DNA of 7,673 nt from Desulfobacteraceae bacterium UBA5852 (lineage in GTDB: Bacteria > Desulfobacterota > Desulfobacteria > Desulfobacterales > UBA5852), in NCBI GenBank assembly GCA_002432195.1, contig DJGG01000002.1, forward strand, positions 24,944-32,616, given 5' to 3'. The notes under the pieces were generated by a model. It worked only from the letters and a program-made list of their open reading frames with translations. It was not told the origin of the DNA and made no database searches. The position numbers and the translations under genes were made by a program. The stretch's first letter is position 1; each line of letters opens with the position of its first letter. Shown here in pieces: positions 1 through 6,229 of the stretch.

Positions 1-1
1 C

Positions 2-484
2 ACCCTGGCCATCATCGACGGCATGGTGGTGCGGGTGGCCGGGGAAAGCTACGTGCTGCCCACGGTCTCCATCGTCAAGTCCATCAAGCCGGAGCGCGGT
101 GATGTCACCACGGGTCTGGGGCGCGGAGAAATCATCTCCATCCAGGGAAAACTGATCCCCCTGGTGCGGCTGAGCGATGTCTATGGTCTGGGCGCCCGCG
201 AAGCCGACGACCAGAATCCGCTGGTGGTGATCGTGGAAGACGACCGCAGCCAGGCCGGCCTCATCATCGACGAGTTGTTGGGTCGCCAGCAGGTGGTGAT
301 CAAATCCCTGGGGGAGACCATGCGCCATATTCCCGGCATCTCCGGCAGCGCCATCATGCCCAATGGACGTGTGGGATTGATTCTCGATGTGGGCGGCCTC
401 CTGCGTTACGCCAACGAAGCCTCCCACGATACCGGACGCGAGCGGCTCCGCGGCGATTGCCCGGTGGATGCCGTGGCGGCATGA
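2..484 (+). CDS. cheA: Chemotaxis histidine kinase CheA, C-terminal fragment (CheW-like P5 domain)
   Basis: The frame is open from the left edge and ends at TGA 482-484, so only the last 160 residues are present. They match the end of CheA: the segment TLAIIDGMVVRVAGESYVLP leads into the CheW-like regulatory domain (P5), followed by the pattern GLIIDELLGRQQVVIKSLG and then ISGSAIMPNGRVGLILDVGG. These are hallmark strands of CheA P5, which binds CheW and chemoreceptor tips; a free CheW would not carry the preceding kinase-domain end or the D-E-L-L-G-R-Q-Q-V-V-I-K-S-L signature. The phosphotransfer, dimerisation and ATPase domains lie outside the window. CheA autophosphorylates and passes phosphate to CheY and CheB, both encoded downstream. 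A polar tail of roughly 25 residues follows the last domain strand. The ATG at 23 is an internal methionine, not a start. Identity is firm; the full length is unknown. Confidence 0.95.
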   Translation, partial: TLAIIDGMVVRVAGESYVLPTVSIVKSIKPERGDVTTGLGRGEIISIQGKLIPLVRLSDVYGLGAREADDQNPLVVIVEDDRSQAGLIIDELLGRQQVVIKSLGETMRHIPGISGSAIMPNGRVGLILDVGGLLRYANEASHDTGRERLRGDCPVDAVAA

Positions 485-512
485 CGTGCGCGCGCCCAAA
501 ATTTGCCAGCCG

Positions 513-530
513 GCGGCGGAAGTCCGCCGC
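513..530 (+). repeat. Perfect 8-bp inverted repeat (hairpin) between cheA and cheR
   Basis: GCGGCGGA (513-520) is the exact reverse complement of TCCGCCGC (523-530), separated by two bases. No T-run follows, so it is not a standard intrinsic terminator. The next bases, AGGGA (531-535), are the only Shine-Dalgarno-like sequence before cheR, so the hairpin sits directly against the presumed ribosome binding site. An RNA processing, stability or translational role is possible but inferred. Confidence 0.6.
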
Positions 531-548
531 AGGGACACCCCATACCCA

Positions 549-1370
549 ATGAACCCCATGCCCTCATCGGCCGACCTGACCGGAGAACAGTTCGCGGAGA
601 TCAGCCGCCTGATCTACCGGCAATGCGGCATTCACCTGAAAGCCGGCAAGGAAGCCCTGGTGCGGGCCCGCCTGGCCAAGCGCCTGCGCGCCCTGAGCCT
701 CGGCAGCATCGACGCCTACATGGACCTGGTCGGCAGCGACGCGGGCCGCGGCGAGGTCGGCCTGCTGGTGGACGCCATGACCACCAACAAGACCAACTTT
801 TTCCGTGAAAGGGCGCATTTCGATTTTCTGGCGCAGACCGTCCTGGCCGAGCTGCCGGCCCGGCACCTGCGCTTCTGGAGCGCGGCCTGCTCGTCCGGGG
901 AGGAGCCGTACACCCTGGCCATGGTGTTGCGCGAAGCCCTGGCGGACATCGACGGGCGCGATTTCCTGATTCTGGCCACCGACATCTCCCAGCGCATGCT
1001 GGAAGTGGCCCGGAGGGGGGTGTACTCCGCCGAGCGCGTCCGCGAGGTGCCGGTGGAACTGCGTAACCGTTATTTCGAGCGCACGGGCAGGGGGTCGGGA
1101 GAGATGCAGATCAAGTCCTCCATCCGGGACCTGGTGCGTCTGGGTTGGCTCAACCTGATGCAATCCTGGGCCATGAAAGGTCCCTTCCACGTGATTTTCT
1201 GTCGCAACGTGATGATCTACTTCGACCGCCCGACACAGCAGAAGCTGGTGAACCGCTTCTGGGACATCCTGGCGCCGGGGGGCTTCCTGTTTGTGGGGCA
1301 CTCGGAGGGGCTTTCCGCCATCAAGCACGAGTTCCGATACGTCAAGCCGGCGGTCTATCGCAAGCGGTAG
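549..1370 (+). CDS. cheR: Chemoreceptor glutamate methyltransferase CheR
   Basis: The 273-residue protein has the usual CheR length. It transfers methyl groups from S-adenosylmethionine to glutamates on chemoreceptor signalling domains, the adaptation step opposed by CheB. The N-terminal helical domain covers about residues 10-75 (L-I-Y-R-Q-C-G-I-H-L near 21-30). The linker motif TTNKTNFFRE lies at 78-87. The SAM-binding loop FWSAACSSGEEPYTLAM begins at 109, the ATDIS strand is at 143-147, and the diagnostic FCRNVMIYFD is at 217-226, followed by GGFLFVGHSEGL at 244-255. ATG 549 is chosen because a longer in-frame reading would run back into cheA with unrelated low-complexity sequence; ATG 558, three codons later, is an alternative. 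The ribosome site is weak (AGGGA at 531-535, 13 bases away). It lies 64 bases after cheA and 16 before cheD. No C-terminal TPR extension is present. Identity is firm; the exact start is less so. Confidence 0.95.
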   Translation: MNPMPSSADLTGEQFAEISRLIYRQCGIHLKAGKEALVRARLAKRLRALSLGSIDAYMDLVGSDAGRGEVGLLVDAMTTNKTNFFRERAHFDFLAQTVLAELPARHLRFWSAACSSGEEPYTLAMVLREALADIDGRDFLILATDISQRMLEVARRGVYSAERVREVPVELRNRYFERTGRGSGEMQIKSSIRDLVRLGWLNLMQSWAMKGPFHVIFCRNVMIYFDRPTQQKLVNRFWDILAPGGFLFVGHSEGLSAIKHEFRYVKPAVYRKR

Positions 1371-1384
1371 GGCTTTTGCCCTGC
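1367..1384 (+). repeat. Hairpin spanning the cheR stop codon, before cheD
   Basis: AGGGC (1369-1373) pairs perfectly with GCCCT (1378-1382) around a TTTT loop. A flanking T-G wobble and a G-C pair extend the stem to 1367-1384. The hairpin starts inside the cheR stop codon (1368-1370) and ends two bases before the cheD ATG. It contains AGGG, the only Shine-Dalgarno-like run upstream of cheD, within the stem. Ribosomes finishing cheR could open it, which would couple the two genes; this is inference. Confidence 0.55.
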
Positions 1385-1386
1385 GG

Positions 1387-1869
1387 ATGGTGATGATGAA
1401 ACTCGTGGTTGTGGTTGCCGATATGAAAACCGGTCGCGCGAATGATGTGCTCGTCACCCACGCGCTGGGCAGTTGTCTGGGATTGATGGTCTACGACCCC
1501 AAGGCCAGGCTGGGGGGCCTGCTCCACGCCATGCTGCCCTTGTCGTCCATCAACCCCGAGAAGGCCGAGGCCAATCCGTACATGTTCGTGGATACCGGCG
1601 TCCCCCAGTTGTTCAAGGAACTCTACCGCCTGGGCGCCGAGAAGAGCCGGCTCATCGTCAAGGCCGCCGGGTGCGGTCAACCGCTGGGGAGGAACGAAAT
1701 CTTCAAGATCGGGGAGCGCAATCACACCATCCTGAAAAAGCTCCTGTGGAAGAACGGCATCCTGCTGGCGAGCGAGGACGTCGGAGGATCATCCGGCCGC
1801 ACGGTGCATTTCGATCTGGCCTCGGGGGACGTGCACATCACCAGCAACGGGGCGTCGAGGGACTTATGA
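1387..1869 (+). CDS. cheD: Chemoreceptor glutamine deamidase CheD
   Basis: The 160-residue protein matches CheD, which converts specific receptor glutamines to glutamates and, in Bacillus and Thermotoga, also interacts with CheC. The catalytic cysteine sits in T-H-A-L-G-S-C-L-G (C30), the histidine in G-G-L-L-H-A-M-L-P (H47), and a threonine six residues before the cysteine (T24) completes the triad known from Thermotoga CheD. The later blocks I-G-E-R-N and S-E-D-V-G-G-S-S-G-R-T are also typical of the family. Three in-frame ATGs at 1387, 1393 and 1396, plus a GTG at 1390, leave the start uncertain by up to three codons; 1387 gives the longest reading. No free Shine-Dalgarno is visible because the upstream AGGG lies in a hairpin, so coupling to cheR is likely. 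The stop overlaps the next start as ATGA. Where many CheD proteins have G-G-A after the I-V-K-A strand, this one has G-C-G-Q. Confidence 0.94.
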   Translation: MVMMKLVVVVADMKTGRANDVLVTHALGSCLGLMVYDPKARLGGLLHAMLPLSSINPEKAEANPYMFVDTGVPQLFKELYRLGAEKSRLIVKAAGCGQPLGRNEIFKIGERNHTILKKLLWKNGILLASEDVGGSSGRTVHFDLASGDVHITSNGASRDL

Positions 1870-2714
1870 CCGCCACGCGGATCAACGCCATCCTGACCCA
1901 GGTCAAGGCCTTCCCCAGCATTCCGGGCACGGCCACCAAACTGCTGGGCCTGCTGGAGCAGCCCGAACCGTCTATGTCCGACATCGAAGCCCTCCTGCGC
2001 CTGGATCCGGGTCTGACCGCCAACGTGCTCAAACTGACCAACTCGGCCTATTTCGGGTTGCGCGCCCAGGTGGGTTCCATCCGCCGGGCCATGGCCCTGC
2101 TGGGCCTCAAGACCCTTCGGCAGCTGATCGTGGCCTCCTGCGTCAATGCCATGCTGGACAAGCCGATCCCGGGGTACGACCTGCCGTCCGGGGAACTCTG
2201 GCGGCATTCCATCGCGGTCTCGGTGACCGCTGAAGGGCTGGTGCGGGAATTGCGCGTGCCGGCCGAGGACGACATTTTTACGGCCGCGCTGCTTCACGAT
2301 ATCGGCAAGCTCGTGCTGGGGCAGCACGTCTGCGACGAGTTGGCCGCCGTGGAGACCCACACCGCCGCCGGGATGTCTTTTGAACAGGCCGAGCTGGCGG
2401 TATTGGGCATGCACCATGCCGAGGTCGGGGCACGCTTGTTGCATAGATGGTCGCTGCCCTCCACCATCGTGGAAGCCGTGCGCTGGCATCACGATCCCCA
2501 AGCCTCCGGACGCGTGAGCCGCACCACGGATATCGTTCACGTGGCCAATGTCCTGTGTCTCATGATCGGCATTGGCGTGGGTCGGGAAGGCCTGCATTAC
2601 ACCCCGTCGCCGGAAGCCAGCACGCGGCTGGGGATCAAGCCTGCTCACCTGGAGCGTGTGGCCAGCCAGACGCTCCAGTGGCTGGCTGACCTGGAGGGGG
2701 TCTTCGATGCCTGA
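1866..2714 (+). CDS. HDOD domain signalling protein
   Basis: This 282-residue protein consists essentially of one HDOD domain, a relative of HD phosphohydrolases used as a signalling module. Visible family marks are L-T-N-S-A-Y-F-G-L near 57-65, the helix R-R-A-M-A-L-L-G-L-K-T-L-R-Q-L from 83, L-W-R-H-S at 121-125 and L-L-H-D-I-G-K-L-V-L at 142-151. Many HDOD proteins lack the metal ligands, but here H124, the H144-D145 pair, H174 (in H-H-A-E-V-G-A-R-L-L) and H198/H199 (in R-W-H-H-D) are all kept. The last HD-family aspartate position appears as N217 in I-V-H-V-A-N-V-L. No receiver, GGDEF or EAL domain and no membrane segment is seen. The start is ATG 1866, overlapping the cheD stop by four bases, with GAGGGA at 1857-1862 as ribosome site. 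Location suggests a chemotaxis or motility signalling role; substrate and partner are unknown. Confidence 0.9.
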   Translation: MTATRINAILTQVKAFPSIPGTATKLLGLLEQPEPSMSDIEALLRLDPGLTANVLKLTNSAYFGLRAQVGSIRRAMALLGLKTLRQLIVASCVNAMLDKPIPGYDLPSGELWRHSIAVSVTAEGLVRELRVPAEDDIFTAALLHDIGKLVLGQHVCDELAAVETHTAAGMSFEQAELAVLGMHHAEVGARLLHRWSLPSTIVEAVRWHHDPQASGRVSRTTDIVHVANVLCLMIGIGVGREGLHYTPSPEASTRLGIKPAHLERVASQTLQWLADLEGVFDA

Positions 2715-2753
2715 CCGCCGCTTTTCCCAACAGGCGAATCGCGAGGTTTTGCC

Positions 2754-3155
2754 ATGTCATTAAATGTGCTTGTCGTCGACGACAGCAGTGTCATGCGCGC
2801 CATGATCGTCAAGACCATGCGCTTGAGCGGGCTGCCCCTCGGCGAGGTCTACCAGGCCGGCAACGGCCAGGAGGGGCTCGCGGTGATCCGGGCCAACTGG
2901 GTGGACCTGGTTATCGCCGACATCAACATGCCGGTGATGAACGGCGAGGAGATGATCGGGCAGATGCGTTCGGATCCCGAAAGCCGGGACATCCCCACCA
3001 TCGTGGTCTCCACCGAGGGCAGCGTCACGCGCATCGAACGCCTGCGGGGCCTGGGGGCGGCCTTTGTCCACAAACCCTTCACCCCTGAAATCATCCGTGA
3101 CACCATTCAGGCGTTGACCGGAGTGGGAGGAAATCAGGATGGCGATGCGTCATGA
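2754..3155 (+). CDS. cheY: Single-domain CheY-type response regulator
   Basis: This is a 133-residue stand-alone receiver domain. The acidic pocket is D9-D10 in V-L-V-V-D-D-S, the phospho-accepting aspartate is D56 in I-A-D-I-N-M-P, the switch hydroxyl is in V-V-S-T-E (S86/T87), and the conserved lysine is K107 in H-K-P-F. F104, three residues before the lysine, occupies the place of Tyr106 of E. coli CheY. All catalytic residues are present, so it should accept phosphate from CheA and, if it acts as CheY, bind the flagellar switch. It lacks an output domain. A good ribosome site, GAGG (2743-2746), lies seven bases before ATG 2754. The neighbouring phosphatase gene overlaps its 3' end by 17 bases, implying matched synthesis of the regulator and the protein that resets it. 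A regulator acting on something other than the flagellar switch, such as the adjacent HDOD protein, is possible. Confidence 0.9.
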   Translation: MSLNVLVVDDSSVMRAMIVKTMRLSGLPLGEVYQAGNGQEGLAVIRANWVDLVIADINMPVMNGEEMIGQMRSDPESRDIPTIVVSTEGSVTRIERLRGLGAAFVHKPFTPEIIRDTIQALTGVGGNQDGDAS

Positions 3156-3618
3156 TCAGGCCCTGGCCGAAACTGCGGCCGGGACACTGGAACGACTGGC
3201 GTTTCTCTTCGCCTACCCGTCCGAGGGCGGCGTGGAGGTCTCCGCCGACGATGCCGTCGGGTGCCGCGTGTGCTTCGAGGGTGCCTGGGCGGGGGAGCTT
3301 TGGGGCGCCTTCGCCCGGAGCCTGCTGCCCGAACTGGCCGGCAACATGCTGGGGCTGGAGGCGATCGAGACGGTCGCCGAGCAGCAGCTGGACGCCCTCC
3401 GGGAAGTCATGAACGTCATCTGCGGCAACCTTCTGCCCCAGATCGGCGGACCGTCCGCGGTGTTCGACATCAAGCGCCCGGAGATCGTCCCGGCGGCGGG
3501 AATGACGGACAGGGCCCTGGGCCTTGGGCCGTTGCTGCGCGCCGCGGGTGCGGCAGACCTCAGCCTCGATGAGGGGTGGTGCCGCTTCCTGCTGTTAACG
3601 GCCGGGGAAGAGCCCTGA
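3139..3618 (+). CDS. cheX: Chemotaxis phosphatase of the CheX/CheC family (putative CheY-P phosphatase)
   Basis: The protein has 159 residues, with no signal peptide or membrane segment. The helix D-A-L-R-E-V-M-N-V-I-C-G-N-L-L-P (85-100) carries the E-x-x-N phosphatase signature (E89, N92) followed by G-N, the mark of CheC, CheX and FliY. Only one such motif is seen, and the earlier E-L-A-G-N-M-L-G-L-E (65-74) corresponds to the hydrophobic turn preceding it in this family. The size and single motif favour CheX over two-motif CheC, but sequence identity is low enough that the subfamily is uncertain. CheX dephosphorylates CheY by inserting the acidic and amide side chains into the receiver active site. 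The start at ATG 3139 has GGGAGG (3125-3130) eight bases upstream and lies inside the cheY end, giving translational coupling; ATG 3145 is an alternative. A CheD-interacting CheC-like role cannot be excluded. Confidence 0.78.
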   Translation: MAMRHDQALAETAAGTLERLAFLFAYPSEGGVEVSADDAVGCRVCFEGAWAGELWGAFARSLLPELAGNMLGLEAIETVAEQQLDALREVMNVICGNLLPQIGGPSAVFDIKRPEIVPAAGMTDRALGLGPLLRAAGAADLSLDEGWCRFLLLTAGEEP

Positions 3619-3619
3619 A

Positions 3620-3667
3620 GCGGCGTGTGTCCCCGGGCGGCCATCCCGCCCGGAGGAAGCCCGCCGC
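3620..3667 (+). repeat. Nested inverted repeats in the cheX-cheB gap
   Basis: An inner perfect 8-bp stem, CCGGGCGG (3633-3640) with CCGCCCGG (3646-3653), closes a five-base loop. An outer perfect 6-bp match, GCGGCG (3620-3625) with CGCCGC (3662-3667), flanks it. Together they fill most of the 70-base gap. There is no T-tract after the stem, so a classical intrinsic terminator is unlikely. A GGAGG (3652-3656) overlaps the 3' arm but is too far from the cheB start to serve it. An RNA processing, stability or attenuation element is possible. Confidence 0.6.
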
Positions 3668-3688
3668 ACAAGCGATAGGAAATCGATC

Positions 3689-4732
3689 ATGATCAAGGTG
3701 CTCATCGTGGACGATTCGGCCGTCGTGCGCAAGGTCCTGACGGAAGAACTGTCGCGCTACGACGATATCGAGATTGTGGGGACGGCGGTCGACCCCTATG
3801 TGGCGCGCGACAAGATCGTCAAGCTGCGCCCCGACGTCATTACCCTGGATCTGGAAATGCCCCGCATGGACGGCCTCAGTTTCCTGTCCAAGCTCATGAA
3901 GCACTTTCCGCTCCCCGTGGTGGTCCTCAGCTCGTTGACCCCCCGAAACAGTGAAACCGCCATGCGGGCGCTGGATCTGGGAGCGGTGGAAGTATTGAGC
4001 AAGGCCGGTTCGGCCTATACTCCCCAGGAAGTATCCAGCAACCTGGTGCGGGCCATCCGCGGAGCCGCCACGGCCAAGGTGAGCCGACTGGCCGTGGACG
4101 CCGAACCGGTGGAAGCGCGGCTGGCCGACGACAGCCTGTTGCGCCAGACCACCCTCAAGGTGCTGGCCATCGGGGCTTCTACCGGAGGTACCAAGGCCAT
4201 CGAGTCGGTGCTGACGGCCATGCCCCCCAGCACCCCGGGCACGCTCATCGTGCAGCACATGCCCGAAACCTTCACCCATGCCTTTGCCGAGCGCCTCAAC
4301 GCTTTGTGCGCCATGGAGGTGCGGGAGGCCCGGGACAACGATCACGTGGTGCCCGGCCTGGCCCTCATCGCCCCCGGCAACCACCACATGGTGCTGCAGC
4401 GCAGCGGCGGCAACTACGTGGCGCGCATCAAGGACGGACCGCGGGTCCACTACCAGCGCCCCAGCGTGGACGTGCTGTTTCACTCGGTGGCCCGCCAGGC
4501 GGGGCGCAACGCGGTGGGCGTGATTCTCACCGGCATGGGGGCCGACGGCGCCAAGGGACTCCTGAGCATGCGCACCAGCGGTGCCTACACGCTGGCCCAG
4601 GACGAGCAGTCCTGCGTGGTCTTCGGAATGCCCAAGGAAGCCATCAAACTGGGGGCCGCGGATGAAGTGCTGCCCCTGTCACGCGTACCCAAAGGCATTC
4701 TGGCGGCCCTGTCGCGCCAGTCTGCCGCCTGA
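3689..4732 (+). CDS. cheB: Chemotaxis response regulator methylesterase/glutamine deamidase CheB
   Basis: The 347-residue, two-domain protein removes methyl groups from receptor glutamates after phosphorylation by CheA, opposing CheR. The receiver occupies about residues 1-125: acidic residues D8-D9 in V-L-I-V-D-D-S, phospho-acceptor D54 in L-D-L-E-M-P, and K105 in L-S-K-A-G. A linker of about 25-30 residues follows. The catalytic domain spans about 155-345, with serine S164 in G-A-S-T-G-G-T, histidine H190 in V-Q-H-M-P, and aspartate D286 in G-M-G-A-D-G-A-K-G forming the esterase triad. N-H-H-M at 231-234 and Y-Q-R-P-S-V-D-V-L-F at 255-264 are further family blocks. All key residues are intact and the length is typical. 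The start ATG 3689 has AGGA (3677-3680) eight bases upstream. It follows the nested hairpin and is separated from flgK by only 23 bases, so che and flagellar genes appear to be cotranscribed. Confidence 0.97.
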   Translation: MIKVLIVDDSAVVRKVLTEELSRYDDIEIVGTAVDPYVARDKIVKLRPDVITLDLEMPRMDGLSFLSKLMKHFPLPVVVLSSLTPRNSETAMRALDLGAVEVLSKAGSAYTPQEVSSNLVRAIRGAATAKVSRLAVDAEPVEARLADDSLLRQTTLKVLAIGASTGGTKAIESVLTAMPPSTPGTLIVQHMPETFTHAFAERLNALCAMEVREARDNDHVVPGLALIAPGNHHMVLQRSGGNYVARIKDGPRVHYQRPSVDVLFHSVARQAGRNAVGVILTGMGADGAKGLLSMRTSGAYTLAQDEQSCVVFGMPKEAIKLGAADEVLPLSRVPKGILAALSRQSAA

Positions 4733-4742
4733 GCGCCCGGAA

Positions 4743-4750
4743 GAGGGGAG
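4743..4750 (+). promoter_or_regulatory. Ribosome binding site of flgK
   Basis: The purine run GAGGGGAG lies five bases before ATG 4756, and fixes that start. With only 23 bases between cheB and flgK, no room is left for a separate promoter in the gap itself. Confidence 0.7.
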
Positions 4751-4755
4751 CGAGC

Positions 4756-6162
4756 ATGCCCGATATCTACGGTATCCTGAGCGTGGGATCACGCGCGCTG
4801 CTGACCCAGCAGAAGGCCATTGACGTGACCGGCCAGAACATCGCCAACGTCAACACCCCGGGATACTCCCGCCAGCGGGTGGTGATGCAGGCCAGCACCC
4901 CCATCACCTTTTCCCCGGGGCAAATGGGCACGGGCGTGGAGGCGACGGAGATCCAGCGGGTCTACGACCGCTTCGTGGGCAGCCAGATCAACACCGAAAC
5001 CCAGAGCATGGGCCGCTGGGAGTCCCGCGAAAGCGCCCTGCAGCGCGCCGAGCTGATTTTCAACGAAACCGACGGTTCCGGCCTGAGCAATGCGATGTCG
5101 GAATTCTGGAATGCCTGGCAGGATCTGGCTACCAATCCCTCGGGGTATGCCGAGCGCACCGTTCTGTTGTCCAAAAGCGAAACCCTCGCCCAGACCTTCA
5201 ACACCATGGCCGACAATCTCGTCCAGATCCAGAAGGATTGCGATGCGCGCATCAGCGGCACGGTGGCGGAGATCAACACCCTGGCAGGGCAGATCGCCGA
5301 CCTGAACGACAAAATCGGCCAGGTGGAGGTGGCCGGACAGGATTCCAACGACTACCGGGACCAGCGCGATCAGCTCCTGACGGAGCTTGCCGAGAAGATC
5401 GACATCACGACCTACGAAGGCAGCTACGGACGGGTATCCGTGCAGATCGCCGACGGGCGCCCCCTGGTGGAGGGCTCTTCTTCCTGGGCGTTGACCACGG
5501 TGACCAATGCGGAAGGGCATGCGGACGTGTCCTGGATGAACCGGGACGGAACCGCCGTGGACATCACCGACGCCATCCGGGGAGGGGAAGTGAAGGGTTG
5601 GCTGGAGGCCCGGGACGGTGATGTGCAGGGATATCTGGATCGCCTGGACGAACTGGCCGACGCCATTATCACCGAAGTCAACAACCTGCACGGCGCCGGT
5701 TTCGGAACCGCCATCGATCCCTTGACGGGAACGACGGTGACGGGCGGCAATTTCTTCGCCGGTGCGGACGCCTCCAGCATGGGCATGGATGCGGCCGTGG
5801 CCGCCGACGTGAGGCGCATCGCCGCCGCCAGCACCGCCGGGGCGCCCGGGGACGGCACCCAGGCGGCGGCCATCGCCGAACTGGCCCAGCAGACGCTGAT
5901 GAGTGCCGGCTCCGCCAGTTTCGACGAGTTCTACACCTCCCTGGTGAGCGCGGTGGGCAACGACGTCTCGACGGCCTCGACCAACCGCACCTACCAGGAA
6001 ACCATGGTGAACCACCTGACGGATTACCGTGAGTCTGTCTCGGGGGTTAACCTGGACGAGGAGATGATCAACCTCGTCAAGTTCCAACACGCCTACGAGG
6101 CGGCTGCCAAGCTGATCTCCACGGTGGACGAGATGCTGGAAACGGTCTTGAATATGGCCTGA
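4756..6162 (+). CDS. flgK: Flagellar hook-associated protein 1, FlgK (HAP1)
   Basis: FlgK forms, with FlgL, the junction between hook and filament; it is exported through the flagellar type III apparatus, so no Sec signal peptide is expected and none is seen. The N-terminus (I-Y-G-I-L-S-V-G-S-R-A-L-L) and the block Q-N-I-A-N-V-N-T-P-G-Y-S-R-Q (28-40) are the rod/hook/HAP N-terminal signature. The middle motif G-G-E-V-K-G-W-L-E-A-R-D (277-287) and E-V-N-N-L-H (307-312) are specific to FlgK. The C-terminal block G-V-N-L-D-E-E-M-I-N-L-V-K-F-Q (430-444) plus the final amphipathic helix match the flagellar C-terminal domain that forms the coiled core. At 468 residues it is shorter than the E. coli protein (about 547), the difference presumably lying in the surface-exposed middle part. 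Both conserved ends are complete. The next gene, flgL, starts 67 bases later. Confidence 0.97.
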   Translation: MPDIYGILSVGSRALLTQQKAIDVTGQNIANVNTPGYSRQRVVMQASTPITFSPGQMGTGVEATEIQRVYDRFVGSQINTETQSMGRWESRESALQRAELIFNETDGSGLSNAMSEFWNAWQDLATNPSGYAERTVLLSKSETLAQTFNTMADNLVQIQKDCDARISGTVAEINTLAGQIADLNDKIGQVEVAGQDSNDYRDQRDQLLTELAEKIDITTYEGSYGRVSVQIADGRPLVEGSSSWALTTVTNAEGHADVSWMNRDGTAVDITDAIRGGEVKGWLEARDGDVQGYLDRLDELADAIITEVNNLHGAGFGTAIDPLTGTTVTGGNFFAGADASSMGMDAAVAADVRRIAAASTAGAPGDGTQAAAIAELAQQTLMSAGSASFDEFYTSLVSAVGNDVSTASTNRTYQETMVNHLTDYRESVSGVNLDEEMINLVKFQHAYEAAAKLISTVDEMLETVLNMA

Positions 6163-6218
6163 TGCGGGCTAAAGCACAAGCGCCGGCAACGGCCACAGCG
6201 GTCCCGGCAAGGGGCTGC

Positions 6219-6225
6219 GAGGAGG
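6219..6225 (+). promoter_or_regulatory. Ribosome binding site of flgL
   Basis: GAGGAGG, among the strongest Shine-Dalgarno matches in the window, lies four bases before ATG 6230 and supports that start. The rest of the 67-base gap holds a short imperfect direct repeat (6183-6192 and 6204-6213) and no clear promoter. Confidence 0.7.
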
Positions 6226-6229
6226 CTCC

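Noticed and set aside
387..548. Upstream in-frame extension of cheR beginning inside cheA
   Set aside because: The extra 54 residues overlap the conserved CheA end, look unlike any CheR N-terminus, and lack a ribosome site. CheR proteins normally begin shortly before the helix that starts near residue 10 here.
2716..2736. Hairpin in the gap before cheY
   Set aside because: Only a 4-bp match (CGCC with GGCG) around a 13-base loop, expected by chance at this base composition.
3152..3412. ATGA overlap at the cheY stop opening an 86-codon plus-strand frame
   Set aside because: The frame gives Arg/Pro/Trp-rich sequence without a motif, whereas ATG 3139 in another frame has a good ribosome site and encodes the E-x-x-N phosphatase.
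3633..3653. Intrinsic terminator between cheX and cheB
   Set aside because: The stem is strong but is followed by AGGAAGC rather than a T-run, and cheB continues the same operon logic directly after it.
4789..6090. Long minus-strand open frame (433 codons) opposite flgK
   Set aside because: The plus strand encodes a full FlgK with all family motifs. The antisense translation is rich in Gly, His, Val and Arg, has no recognisable domain, and is the usual by-product of GC-rich codon use.
6170..6189. Sigma-28-like promoter upstream of flgL (TAAAGCAC and GCCGGCAA)
   Set aside because: The two blocks resemble the -35 and -10 elements, but only four bases separate them instead of about eleven, so they could not act together.
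6182..6208. Stem GCCGG/CCGGC in the flgK-flgL gap
   Set aside because: Five pairs around a 17-base loop with no extension; weak compared with the perfect hairpins elsewhere in the window.
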